A stretch of DNA of 64,000 nt from Luteimonas marina (GTDB lineage: Bacteria > Pseudomonadota > Gammaproteobacteria > Xanthomonadales > Xanthomonadaceae), in NCBI RefSeq assembly GCF_007859325.1, contig NZ_VOHK01000002.1, positions 1-64,000 of the forward strand, given 5' to 3'. Made by a program: the position numbers and the translations under genes. Each line of letters starts with the position of its first letter. The first letter of the stretch is position 1. Below the pieces are notes generated by a model. The model was not told the origin of the DNA. It made no database searches and worked only from the letters and a program-made list of their open reading frames with translations. Shown here one piece after another: positions 50,165 to 58,090 of this stretch.

Positions 50165-50361
50165 GCAGGGCTCTCCGGGAAGAAAATCGATTCGAGGGTG
50201 GCGTCGAACACCGCGGCGATCCGGAACGCGAGCGGCAGGCTGGGATCGTACTTGCCGGTTTCGATGGCATTGATCGTTTGCCTCGACACCTCCAGACGCT
50301 CGCCGAGCTGGGCTTGTGACCAGCCGCGCAGCTCACGCAGTTCGCGGACGCGGCTCCTCAT
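50161..50361 (-). CDS. Small XRE-family HTH regulator
   Basis: A 66-residue protein that is almost only the helix-turn-helix domain: RELRGWSQAQLGERLEVSRQ, TINAIETGKYDPSLPLAFRI, ending ESIFFPE. This YozG-like type often controls a neighbouring membrane protein gene. It lies between the 191-residue membrane protein (10-bp gap) and the hydrolase (4-bp overlap), a three-gene operon. Confidence 0.92.
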   Translation of the reverse strand: MRSRVRELRELRGWSQAQLGERLEVSRQTINAIETGKYDPSLPLAFRIAAVFDATLESIFFPESPA

Positions 50362-50371
50362 CGCCCGGGCC

Positions 50372-50947
50372 TCAACGGTAGCGCCGCGCCACGAAGGCCT
50401 TGGCGATGCCGTAGGTGGCGCAGACCAGCGGGAAGACCCAGATCATGGCGACGTCGCCGGGCACATGCACCAGCCGCGCGGACTGCAGCAGGCCGCCGGT
50501 CATGTACAGCATCGACACGAACACGGCGGCCACCCCGACCGATTCGAGTTCGATGCGCTGCTGCATCTCGTCCAGGCCGCGCATGTAGCGGACCATGCCG
50601 CGCACCGCGAAGCCGATCGGCAGCAGCGGCGCGATCGCGACCGCGACGCGCAGCAGGGGCAGGTCCACGCGCCTGAGCAGCCAGATCGACGCCGACAGCA
50701 CCAGCACGTAGGCGCCCATCGACGCCGCGAGTTCACGCAGGTAGCGACGGGTGACGCCGGGCGGCGCCGTGTCGCAGTCCGCGTCCGCGCCGCGGTGCGC
50801 CACCGCCATCGCGGCCAGCAGCAGGGCGCCGATGAAGAGGACGATGGCAAGGTCCCTCGACATGCCGGGCACCAGGCACAGCAGCAGGGCGGCGGCGCCC
50901 AGCACGACCGCGGTCGCGGCCAGCGCCCGGTATGCGGTCAGGCGCAT
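50372..50947 (-). CDS. Membrane protein paired with small XRE regulator
   Basis: A 191-residue protein with about six hydrophobic segments (for example ALAATAVVLGAAALLLCLVP, LAIVLFIGALLLAAMAVAH, AYVLVLSASIWLL, VAVAIAPLLPIGFAVRGM and AVFVSMLYMTGGLLQSARLV). The loop MRGLDEMQQRIELESVGVA is a recurring motif of this hypothetical family. Function unknown. First gene of the operon with the XRE regulator. Confidence 0.82.
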   Translation of the reverse strand: MRLTAYRALAATAVVLGAAALLLCLVPGMSRDLAIVLFIGALLLAAMAVAHRGADADCDTAPPGVTRRYLRELAASMGAYVLVLSASIWLLRRVDLPLLRVAVAIAPLLPIGFAVRGMVRYMRGLDEMQQRIELESVGVAAVFVSMLYMTGGLLQSARLVHVPGDVAMIWVFPLVCATYGIAKAFVARRYR

Positions 50948-51087
50948 GGCGGCGGGCCCGGGCGGGATGGAGGGATCGCGTTGGCGGGTGGGAACGTCAT
51001 GACGGGGGTGTCAAGGAAGCTTGACACAAGCATGTGCCCGGCGGGTCGCTGTGTCAAGCGTCCTTTACAACAACGGCATGAAGGGGG

Positions 51088-51852
51088 CTATTTGCTGCTG
51101 ACGTATTTCTCGCGCCGGATCTGCGGCACCGCCAGCCCCGCCGCCTTCAGCGCCTCAAAGCAGGCGTCGACCATGTTCGGATTACCGCACAGGTAGGCGA
51201 TGTCGGTCGCCGCATCGGGCGCGAACTCGGCCAGGAACTGCTGCACGTAGCCGTGGCGCACGTCGGCGTGCGCCTGCGCCGAGCCCGGCGCAGGCAGCTC
51301 GCGCGAGAAGCACGGCACGAAGCGGAAGTTCGGGTGCGCATCGGCGAAGGCGCGGAACTCGTCGCCGTACAGCAGTTCTTCCGGCGTGCGCGCGCCGAAC
51401 AGCAGCACCACCTCGATGCCGCGCTGCGCGATCGCCTGCTCCAGCAACGGCAGCATCGCGCGGTAGGGCGTGACCCCGGTGCCGGTGCCGATCAGCAGGT
51501 AGCGGCGGTTGGCGTCGTTCGGCATCAGGCAGAAGCGGCCGAACGGGCCGCTGGCCTGCACCGTGCCGCCCTGGTCGAGCCCCTCGAACAGCGCCGTCGC
51601 CGCGCCGCCGGGGACGTAGCTCACCGCGATCTCGACCGCATCGCCCGGACCGAGCGCGTGGTCGTGGATCGTCGCCAGCGAATACGAGCGCTTGGTCGCG
51701 GTGCCGTCGGCGTAGTGGAAGTGCACCTGGATGAACTGGCCGGGGATGAAGTCCAGCGGCTGCCCGTCGTCGCGGGTGAAGGTCAGGTGCGCCACCGACG
51801 GCGCGAGCATGCGCCTGCCGGTGAGCTTGAGCGGAAACTGGAGGATGGCCAA
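51088..51852 (-). CDS. fpr: Ferredoxin-NADP reductase
   Basis: A 254-residue FAD/NAD(P) reductase. FAD-binding KRSYSLATIHD and EIAVSYVPGGAAT; NADP-binding LLIGTGTGVTPYRAML; further VVLLFGARTPEELLYGDEF and YLCGNPNMVDACFEALK. The C-terminal EKYVSSK resembles bacterial Fpr enzymes that end in a short Lys/aromatic tail. Moves electrons between NADPH and ferredoxin/flavodoxin. It is divergent from the ABC exporter at 51942 with a 89-bp gap. Confidence 0.92.
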   Translation of the reverse strand: MAILQFPLKLTGRRMLAPSVAHLTFTRDDGQPLDFIPGQFIQVHFHYADGTATKRSYSLATIHDHALGPGDAVEIAVSYVPGGAATALFEGLDQGGTVQASGPFGRFCLMPNDANRRYLLIGTGTGVTPYRAMLPLLEQAIAQRGIEVVLLFGARTPEELLYGDEFRAFADAHPNFRFVPCFSRELPAPGSAQAHADVRHGYVQQFLAEFAPDAATDIAYLCGNPNMVDACFEALKAAGLAVPQIRREKYVSSK

Positions 51853-51941
51853 GACGGAAATGGAATGGTCCGGCCCGGGAGCGGGCCAATGGGCCGCCTA
51901 TACTAGCGGCTTGCCGCGATGCGCGGCCAAGGCAACAAGCG

Positions 51942-52934
51942 ATGACCGTGCTTCCCAAACCAGCTCCCGGCGCCCCAGCGCTGCGGATCCGCGACCTCCG
52001 CAAGACCTACGACAACGGCGTGCAGGCCCTCAAGGGCGTGTCGCTCGACGTGCAGCCGGGCGATTTCTACGCCCTGCTCGGTCCCAACGGCGCCGGCAAG
52101 AGCACCCTGATCGGCATCGTCTCCTCGCTGGTCAACAAGAGCGCCGGCGAGGTTTCGGTGTCCGGCATCGACCTGGCCACGCGCCGCGACGAAGCGATGC
52201 GCCAGATCGGCCTGGTGCCGCAGGAAATCAACTTCAACCTGTTCGAGAAGCCGCTCGACATCCTGGTCAACTACGCCGGCTTCTACGGCGTGCCGCGCGC
52301 GCAGGCACTGGTGCGCGCCGAAGAGGAACTCAGGAGCGCCTTCCTCTGGGACAAGGCGAAGGTGATGAGCCGCACCCTGTCGGGCGGCATGAAGCGCCGG
52401 CTGATGATCGCGCGGGCGATGATGACCCGGCCGCGGCTGCTGATCCTCGACGAGCCCACCGCCGGCGTCGACATCGAGATCCGCCGCGGCATGTGGAGCA
52501 CGCTGCGCGAGATCAACGCCGCCGGCACCACCATCATCCTGACCACGCACTACCTAGAGGAAGCCGAGAACCTGTGCCGCAACCTGGCGATCATCGACCG
52601 CGGCGTGATCGTCGAGCAGGGGCCGATGAAGGCGCTGCTGGCCAAGCTCGACGTCGAAGGCTTCCTGCTCGACGTCGAGGGCGCGCTGCCGGCGGCTCTG
52701 CCGGCGATCGAGGGCGCGGCGCTGTCGGCGATCGACGACCACACCCTCGACCTCGACATGCCGCGCGCGATGGACCTCAACCGCGTGTTCGCGGCGCTGG
52801 GCGAGGCCGGCATCCGCGTGCGTTCGATGCGCACCAAGTCCAACCGCCTCGAGGAGCTGTTCGTGCGCCTGACCACCGCCGGCGTCGGTGCCGCCGATGG
52901 CACCGCGCAGCCGGAGCCGGAGCCGGTGGCATGA
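51942..52934 (+). CDS. ABC exporter ATP-binding protein, YadG-like
   Basis: A 330-residue ATPase. Walker A LLGPNGAGKSTLIGI, signature RTLSGGMKRRLMIARAMM, Walker B LLILDEPTAGVDIEI and switch TTHYLEEAENLC. An extra C-terminal region of about 90 residues (DLDMPRAMDLNRVFAALGEA) resembles the regulatory tail of the YadG/CcmA class. Its stop overlaps the permease start (ATGA). Substrate unknown. Confidence 0.93.
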   Translation: MTVLPKPAPGAPALRIRDLRKTYDNGVQALKGVSLDVQPGDFYALLGPNGAGKSTLIGIVSSLVNKSAGEVSVSGIDLATRRDEAMRQIGLVPQEINFNLFEKPLDILVNYAGFYGVPRAQALVRAEEELRSAFLWDKAKVMSRTLSGGMKRRLMIARAMMTRPRLLILDEPTAGVDIEIRRGMWSTLREINAAGTTIILTTHYLEEAENLCRNLAIIDRGVIVEQGPMKALLAKLDVEGFLLDVEGALPAALPAIEGAALSAIDDHTLDLDMPRAMDLNRVFAALGEAGIRVRSMRTKSNRLEELFVRLTTAGVGAADGTAQPEPEPVA

Positions 52935-53746
52935 GCGCCGCGGGCACGACTGCCGCCGCCTCTGGCGAAACCACGACGCTGCGCCGCAACCTGGTCGCGC
53001 TGGGCACCATCGCCCGCCGCGAGGTGATGCGCATCCTGCGCATCTGGAGCCAGACCCTGGTGCCGCCGGCGATCACCATGACCCTGTACTTCCTGATCTT
53101 CGGCGGCCTGATCGGCAGCCGGATCGGGACCATGGACGGCATCGGCTACATGGACTTCATCGTCCCCGGCCTGGTGATGATGAGCGTGATCCAGAACAGC
53201 TACGGCAACATCTCCTCGTCGTTCTTCGGCGCCAAGTTCGGCCGCCACGTCGAGGAGCTGCTGGTCAGCCCGATGCCGCCGTGGGTGATCCTCGGCGGCT
53301 ACGTCGCCGGCGCCGTGCTGCGCGGGCTGATGGTCGGCGTGATCGTGCTCTGCATCGCCATGCTGTTCACCACCGTGCGCATCCCGCATCCGCTGGTAAC
53401 CCTGTCGACGGTGCTGCTGGGCGCGACGATCTTCTCGCTGGCCGGCTTCGTCAACGCGGTGTTCGCCAAGAAGTTCGACGACGTCGCCATCGTGCCGATC
53501 TTCATCCTCACTCCGCTGACCTACCTCGGCGGCGTGTTCTATTCGGTCAAGCTGCTGCCCGGCTGGGCCGAAGCGGCCACCCACGCCAACCCGATCTTCT
53601 ACATGGTCAACGCCTTCCGCTACGGCCTGCTCGGCCAGAGCGACGTGCCGCTGTGGCTGGCGTACGTGCTGATGCTGGCCTTCGTGCTGGCGCTGGGCGC
53701 GCTGGCGCTGTGGCTGCTGAAGAAGGGCGTGGGGCTGCGCAGCTGA
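52931..53746 (+). CDS. ABC-2 type permease, YadH-like
   Basis: A 271-residue ABC-2 membrane protein with six helices, the first from about residue 35 (LVPPAITMTLYFLIFGGLIG). Family motif: MDFIVPGLVMMSVIQNSYGN, SSFFGAKFGRHVEELLVSP, and PLTYLGGVFYSVKLLPGWAE. It couples to the ATPase at 51942 to export an unknown substrate. The ATG at 52931 is chosen because it overlaps the ATPase stop; the longer frame to 51731 lies over the ATPase gene. Confidence 0.93.
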   Translation: MSAAGTTAAASGETTTLRRNLVALGTIARREVMRILRIWSQTLVPPAITMTLYFLIFGGLIGSRIGTMDGIGYMDFIVPGLVMMSVIQNSYGNISSSFFGAKFGRHVEELLVSPMPPWVILGGYVAGAVLRGLMVGVIVLCIAMLFTTVRIPHPLVTLSTVLLGATIFSLAGFVNAVFAKKFDDVAIVPIFILTPLTYLGGVFYSVKLLPGWAEAATHANPIFYMVNAFRYGLLGQSDVPLWLAYVLMLAFVLALGALALWLLKKGVGLRS

Positions 53747-54678
53747 TGCGCGTGCTGGTGCTCGGCGCCGGCGGCACCGGCGGCTATTTCGGCGGGCGGC
53801 TGGCGCAGTCGGGCGCGGACGTGACCTTCCTGGTACGCCCGGCGCGCGCGCAGGCGCTGGCGCGCGACGGCCTGCGCATCCGCAGCCCGCTGGGGGATGC
53901 CGACATCGCGGTGCGCACGGTGACCGCCGACACGCTGGCGGACGCGGTGGCGCGCGCGCCCTACGACCTCGTCGTGCTCTCGTGCAAGGCCTACGACCTC
54001 GACGCCGCGATCGACGCGGTGGCGCCGGCGATGGGCGCGGGCATCACGCTGATGCCGATCCTCAATGGCCTGCTGCACTATGCCGCGCTCGACGCGCGCT
54101 TTGGCCGCGGCAACGTGCTCGGCGGCCTGTGCTTCATCAGCGCGACGCTTGCCGACGACGGCGCGATCGAACACCTCGGTCGCCCGGCCTCGATGACCTT
54201 CGGCGAACGCGATGGCGGCACCAGTGCGCGCGTCGAAGCGTTCGCGGCGCTGTGCGCGCGCGCCGGCATCGACCATGTCGCCAGCGACGACATCGCGCAG
54301 GAGCAGTGGAACAAGTTCAGTTTCCTCGCCACGCTCGCCGCCGGCACCTGCCTGATGCGCGCCAGCGTCGGCGCCATCGTGGCGGCCGAGGGCGGCGTGG
54401 ACTTCATGGCGGCATTGCACGACGAATGCCTGGCGGTGGCCGCCGCCGAAGGCCGGCCGATCCCCGCCGGTGCGCGCGACATCGCCCGCGCCGGCCTCAC
54501 CCGCGCCGGCTCCGACGTGAAGGCGTCGATGCTGCGCGACCTCGAATCCGGCGGCCGCGTCGAGGCCGCGCACATCGTCGGCGACATGTGGCATCGCGCG
54601 CGCGCGGCGGGCATCGACGCGCCGCGGCTGCAGGCGGCGTGGGTGCACCTGCAGTGCTACGAAACAGTGATGGGTTAA
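53746..54678 (+). CDS. panE: 2-dehydropantoate 2-reductase
   Basis: A 310-residue NADPH-dependent ketopantoate reductase of the pantothenate pathway. N-terminal Rossmann motif VLVLGAGGTGGYFGGRLAQS, the substrate-side VVLSCKAYDLDAAI, and the catalytic/binding EQWNKFSFLATLAAGTCLM with the conserved Lys. ATG overlaps the permease stop (TGATG), hinting at co-transcription although the functions differ. Some members of this fold reduce other 2-keto acids. Confidence 0.88.
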   Translation: MRVLVLGAGGTGGYFGGRLAQSGADVTFLVRPARAQALARDGLRIRSPLGDADIAVRTVTADTLADAVARAPYDLVVLSCKAYDLDAAIDAVAPAMGAGITLMPILNGLLHYAALDARFGRGNVLGGLCFISATLADDGAIEHLGRPASMTFGERDGGTSARVEAFAALCARAGIDHVASDDIAQEQWNKFSFLATLAAGTCLMRASVGAIVAAEGGVDFMAALHDECLAVAAAEGRPIPAGARDIARAGLTRAGSDVKASMLRDLESGGRVEAAHIVGDMWHRARAAGIDAPRLQAAWVHLQCYETVMG

Positions 54679-54711
54679 CCTCGCCCGTTCCACCCGAACG
54701 GAGCAGGATGC

Positions 54712-56271
54712 ATGCGGAAGCGGAAGATTCTCGTCACCGGCGCGCTGTCGCTGGCACTGGCCGCCTGCGGCGGCGGCAATCCGGCGCCTGAGCAGGCCGA
54801 CGCCGCTGTCGATGCCGCGCAGGCCCCGCAGGAGGCCGCGGCGCCTGAACAGGACGCCGCCACCGCGCCCGCGGCGCAGGCTGCCGGAACGACCGCCGCG
54901 GCAGCGGCCGACGGGCTGCAGGACAGGGCCGGCAACCCGATCGCGCTGCTGCCGTTCGACATCAACAGCGTGCCGGCGAGCACCGCCGCCCTCGGCGACC
55001 TGCCGTTCTTCTCGCTGCCCGAGGGCTACGCACCGGTCAATCGTCCGTCGCAGCGCGCCTTCGCGCGCTTCCCGTTCCGGCTCGGCGACGGCCTGCATTG
55101 GGTCGAGGGCGCGAGCTGGAACAGCCTGGTCGGCATCGCGCGCGACCAGCGCCGCGACAAGGAGTATTCGGCGCGCGAGCTGCGCCGCAACCTCGAGGCG
55201 GTGCTGGAGCAGGCCGGCGCGAAGAAGGTGTTCGAAGGCACGCTCAACCGCGACCTCTACTACGGCCCGCAGCTGGAAGAGGAGATCGGCCAGGGCTTCA
55301 TCGACGGCGTGAACATGAGCGGCGACGTGCCGACCACGGTCCACGTGATCCGCCAGGCCGACCGCAACATCTGGGTACAGCTGTCCACCGACAGCCGCAG
55401 CGCCGGACTGGTGGTGGTCGAAGAGCGTCCGTTCGCGGCGACCGCGCGCTGGAGCGACGCGCCGCCGTTCCTGTCGCCGCCAGCCGGCTACAGCGGCGAC
55501 CGGCCGAAGAAGCGCGACTTCGACATGTATCCGTTCTGGACCGGCAGCGACTTCGAGGAGGTCGAGGGCCGCGCCCATATCGCCACGGTCAGGGCGAGCG
55601 AACGCGGGACGCATTCGCTGCACGAGGTCCGGCGCAATCTGGAGGCGATGATGGCCGAGGCCGGCGGCACGAAGGTGTTCGAGGGCCGCATCCCGAAGGA
55701 GGCCTCGGAGCGCTACGGCTTCGACCTGAAGAGCCCCTACAGCGACGGCACCAGCTTCAGCTGGCACGACTACGACTCGCTGGTCTATCGCGTCGACCGT
55801 CCCGACCGCCGCCAGGTCTGGGTGCATGCGCGGCTGGAGTACAACGGCGGCGGCTGGGTGGTGATGGAGCGGGAAGGCTTCGTGCAGACCGCGGCGCTGC
55901 TGCCCGCCTCGGCGCTGAAGCAGCAGCTCGACGCCGACGGCCGCGTCGCCATCCAGGTCAACTTTGCCGTCGACAAGGCCGACATCCTCCCCGACTCGCA
56001 GCCGCAGATCGATCAGGTGCTGGCGCTGCTGCGCGAGGACCCGGCGCTGCGGCTGTCGATCGATGGCCACACCGACAACACCGGCGAGGCCGCGCACAAC
56101 CAGCGCCTGTCCGAAGCGCGCGCGAAGAGCGTGGTCGCCGCGCTGACCGCGCAGGGCATCGACGCCTCGCGCCTGGAGGCGAAGGGCCACGGCCAGTCGC
56201 AGCCGGTGGCCGACAACGACACCGACGAAGGCCGGGCGAAGAACCGCCGCGTCGAGCTGGTCAGGCGGTGA
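54712..56271 (+). CDS. OmpA-domain lipoprotein with duplicated N-terminal domain
   Basis: A 519-residue protein. Lipobox LALAACGGG (Cys19), an Ala/Gln-rich linker to about residue 65, and two related domains of about 130 residues. The first has GYAPVNRPSQRAFARFPF and ELRRNLEAVLEQAGAKKVFE; the second has GYSGDRPKKRDFDMYPFW and EVRRNLEAMMAEAGGTKVFE. A C-terminal OmpA domain (QVNFAVDKADILPDSQPQID, IDGHTDNTGEAAHNQRLSEA, GRAKNRRVELV) binds peptidoglycan. Probably anchors the outer membrane to the cell wall. The duplicated domain is not one I can name. Confidence 0.88.
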   Translation: MRKRKILVTGALSLALAACGGGNPAPEQADAAVDAAQAPQEAAAPEQDAATAPAAQAAGTTAAAAADGLQDRAGNPIALLPFDINSVPASTAALGDLPFFSLPEGYAPVNRPSQRAFARFPFRLGDGLHWVEGASWNSLVGIARDQRRDKEYSARELRRNLEAVLEQAGAKKVFEGTLNRDLYYGPQLEEEIGQGFIDGVNMSGDVPTTVHVIRQADRNIWVQLSTDSRSAGLVVVEERPFAATARWSDAPPFLSPPAGYSGDRPKKRDFDMYPFWTGSDFEEVEGRAHIATVRASERGTHSLHEVRRNLEAMMAEAGGTKVFEGRIPKEASERYGFDLKSPYSDGTSFSWHDYDSLVYRVDRPDRRQVWVHARLEYNGGGWVVMEREGFVQTAALLPASALKQQLDADGRVAIQVNFAVDKADILPDSQPQIDQVLALLREDPALRLSIDGHTDNTGEAAHNQRLSEARAKSVVAALTAQGIDASRLEAKGHGQSQPVADNDTDEGRAKNRRVELVRR

Positions 56272-57074
56272 GGCCGCCGAGGATGCCGGCGGCCGCCGCC
56301 GGCCTGGCCGCGGCAACGCTCGCGCTGCTGGCGGGCGGGTGCGGCGGCCCTGCCGCGGACGGAACCGGGAATGCCGCGCCTTCGGCCGCCGCCGATGCAC
56401 CGACGCTGTACCTCGACCAGGTCGTGCAGATGCTGGAAGAAGGCCGCAACGCGCAGCTCGAGGGCTACCGCGACCGGGTGCAACGCTGCCGCGAGGCGGG
56501 CTTCCCGGTCCAGCCGATCCCGGCGTCGGACGAGCACCTGATCGCGACGCAGCGCTGGCGGATGTGGCGCGATCGCGACCGCTACGCCTATCGGATGGAA
56601 GTCTGGCACGTGGCCCAGCCGGAAGCGCCCTCGACCCCGGCCGAACTGTGCACGTTCACGCTGGGGCTCACCGGTCTGCACGGCTACGTGGACGCGCAGC
56701 GGGCGATCACGCTCGACCTGGAGACGGGTGAGCGCATGGAAAGCGATGGCAATCCGGACATCGTCATGGCCGTGCGCGATCCGCCCGGCGGGAGCGGACC
56801 GGCGGGCACGGCCGCGGCGACGGTGGCCGGGCAGCCCTGCAACCGGTGGCAGGCGCCGAGCGGTGCCACGGTCTGCATGTGGTCGGGCGGCACCCGCTGG
56901 GGCTTCGCCAGCAGCGCCGACGACGAGTTCAATCCCGGGACGGGCATGCACCTGGATCACATCGTGCTGGAGGCGAGCCCGCCGCCGGACGCCATCGGCT
57001 ACGAACTCAGGACCACGACCTTCGTCGTGGGCGCGCCACTGGACGAGGGCGCGCTGCAGCCGCCGCAACCATAG
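56268..57074 (+). CDS. Putative lipoprotein, unknown function
   Basis: A 268-residue protein. The GTG at 56268, which overlaps the previous stop (GTGA), gives a proper signal peptide: VRPPRMPAAAAGLAAATLAL then LAGGC with the lipid Cys. The internal ATG at 56283 would remove the basic residues. The mature part has Cys in VQRCREAGF, ELCTFTLG, GQPCNRW and TVCMWSGG, suggesting two disulfides. No known domain. It may be co-transcribed with the OmpA lipoprotein. Confidence 0.72.
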   Translation: MRPPRMPAAAAGLAAATLALLAGGCGGPAADGTGNAAPSAAADAPTLYLDQVVQMLEEGRNAQLEGYRDRVQRCREAGFPVQPIPASDEHLIATQRWRMWRDRDRYAYRMEVWHVAQPEAPSTPAELCTFTLGLTGLHGYVDAQRAITLDLETGERMESDGNPDIVMAVRDPPGGSGPAGTAAATVAGQPCNRWQAPSGATVCMWSGGTRWGFASSADDEFNPGTGMHLDHIVLEASPPPDAIGYELRTTTFVVGAPLDEGALQPPQP

Positions 57075-57096
57075 GGTCTGAACAACTCGCGCTCAA

Positions 57097-57180
57097 CTCG
57101 TCATCCCCGCGAAGGCGGGGATCCAGTGTCTTTGCTTTCAACGGCTCGAAGTCGCTGGATCCCCGCCTTCGCGGGGACGA
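57097..57180. repeat. GTCATCCCCGCGAAGGCGGG-type REP inverted pair
   Basis: CGTCATCCCCGCGAAGGCGG faces CCGCCTTCGCGGGGACGACG. Most of it lies inside the 3' end of the tatD reading frame. Confidence 0.92.
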
Positions 57181-58006
57181 CGGACATGAAAGCGTTGGCG
57201 CCAAATGCTGGGCGTGAGTCAGGCAGCCGGAAGAACGCGCGCGCGGTGGCCGAGGCATTCGCCGCGGTCACCGCGACGTCCTCGCCGCGGTCGCGCGCCA
57301 GTTCCTCGACGATGTGCGGCAGGAAGGCCGGCTCGTTGCGCCGGTCCTTCGGCATCGGCCGCAGCGTGCGCGGCAGCAGGTAGGGCGCGTCGGTCTCGAC
57401 CATCAGCCGGTTCGCCGGGATGTTCTTCACGATCTCGCGCAGGTGCGCACCGCGGCGCTCGTCGCAGAGCCAGCCGGTGATGCCGATGTGCCAGTCGCGG
57501 TCGAGGTAGTCGAACAGCTCCTCGCGGGTGCCGGTGAAGCAGTGCACGACCGCCGGGCCGAGGCGGCCGTCGAAGTCCTTCATGATGGCCAGGAAGTCGG
57601 CGTGCGCGTCGCGCTGGTGCAGGAACAGCGGCTTGCCGGTGTCGACGCCGATCTGCAGCTGGCGCTCGAACGCCCGCCGCTGCGCCGGGCGCGGCGAGAA
57701 ATCGCGGAAGTAGTCGAGGCCCGTCTCGCCCACGGCCACGACTTCCGGATGCGCGTGCAGCGCGCGCATGTCCGCGTCGCACTCGTCGGTGTACTCGATC
57801 GCGTGGTGCGGGTGCACGCCGGCGGTCGCGGACAGCAGGCCGGGGTGCGCCTGCGCGAGCGCCAGCGCCTTCGGCGAATGCTCGCGGCTGGCGCCGGTGA
57901 CGATCATCCGCGCGACGCCGGCGTCGCGCGCGCGCTGCAGCACCGCGTCGCGGTCGCGGTCGAAGCTGTCGTGGGTGAGGTTGGCGCCGATGTCGATCAG
58001 ATTCAT
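57101..58006 (-). CDS. tatD: TatD-family DNase with a repeat-derived C-terminus
   Basis: A 301-residue metal-dependent nuclease with a TIM-barrel amidohydrolase fold. Motifs: MNLIDIGANLTHDSF, TAGVHPHHAIEY, VGETGLDYFRD, FLHQRDAHADF, VVHCFTGTREEL and VETDAPYLLPRTL. The conserved domain ends near residue 265; the last 40 residues (SVVPAKAGIQRLRAVESKDT onward) are translated from the REP pair, replacing the native end. The start is the ATG at 58006. It diverges from hrpB across an 84-bp gap filled by a 24-bp inverted repeat. Confidence 0.92.
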   Translation of the reverse strand: MNLIDIGANLTHDSFDRDRDAVLQRARDAGVARMIVTGASREHSPKALALAQAHPGLLSATAGVHPHHAIEYTDECDADMRALHAHPEVVAVGETGLDYFRDFSPRPAQRRAFERQLQIGVDTGKPLFLHQRDAHADFLAIMKDFDGRLGPAVVHCFTGTREELFDYLDRDWHIGITGWLCDERRGAHLREIVKNIPANRLMVETDAPYLLPRTLRPMPKDRRNEPAFLPHIVEELARDRGEDVAVTAANASATARAFFRLPDSRPAFGANAFMSVVPAKAGIQRLRAVESKDTGSPPSRG

Positions 58007-58013
58007 GCGCCTA

Positions 58014-58083
58014 TTGTAGGAGCGCCCCCGGGCGCGATGCTTCCGGCACGGGAAACGCGTCGCGCCCGGGGGCGCTCCTACAA
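58014..58083. repeat. Perfect 24-bp GTAG-type inverted repeat
   Basis: The arm 58014-58037, beginning TTGTAGGAGCGCCCCCGGGC, is the exact reverse complement of 58060-58083, 22 bp apart. It fills the tatD-hrpB divergent gap. It belongs to the GTAG-headed REP type with a GC-rich stem. Confidence 0.95.
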
Positions 58084-58090
58084 TGGCGGG

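Noticed and set aside
53620..56400. 926-codon minus frame opposite panE and the OmpA lipoprotein
   Set aside because: Antisense shadow; low complexity and no recognisable family, whereas the plus genes have full motifs.
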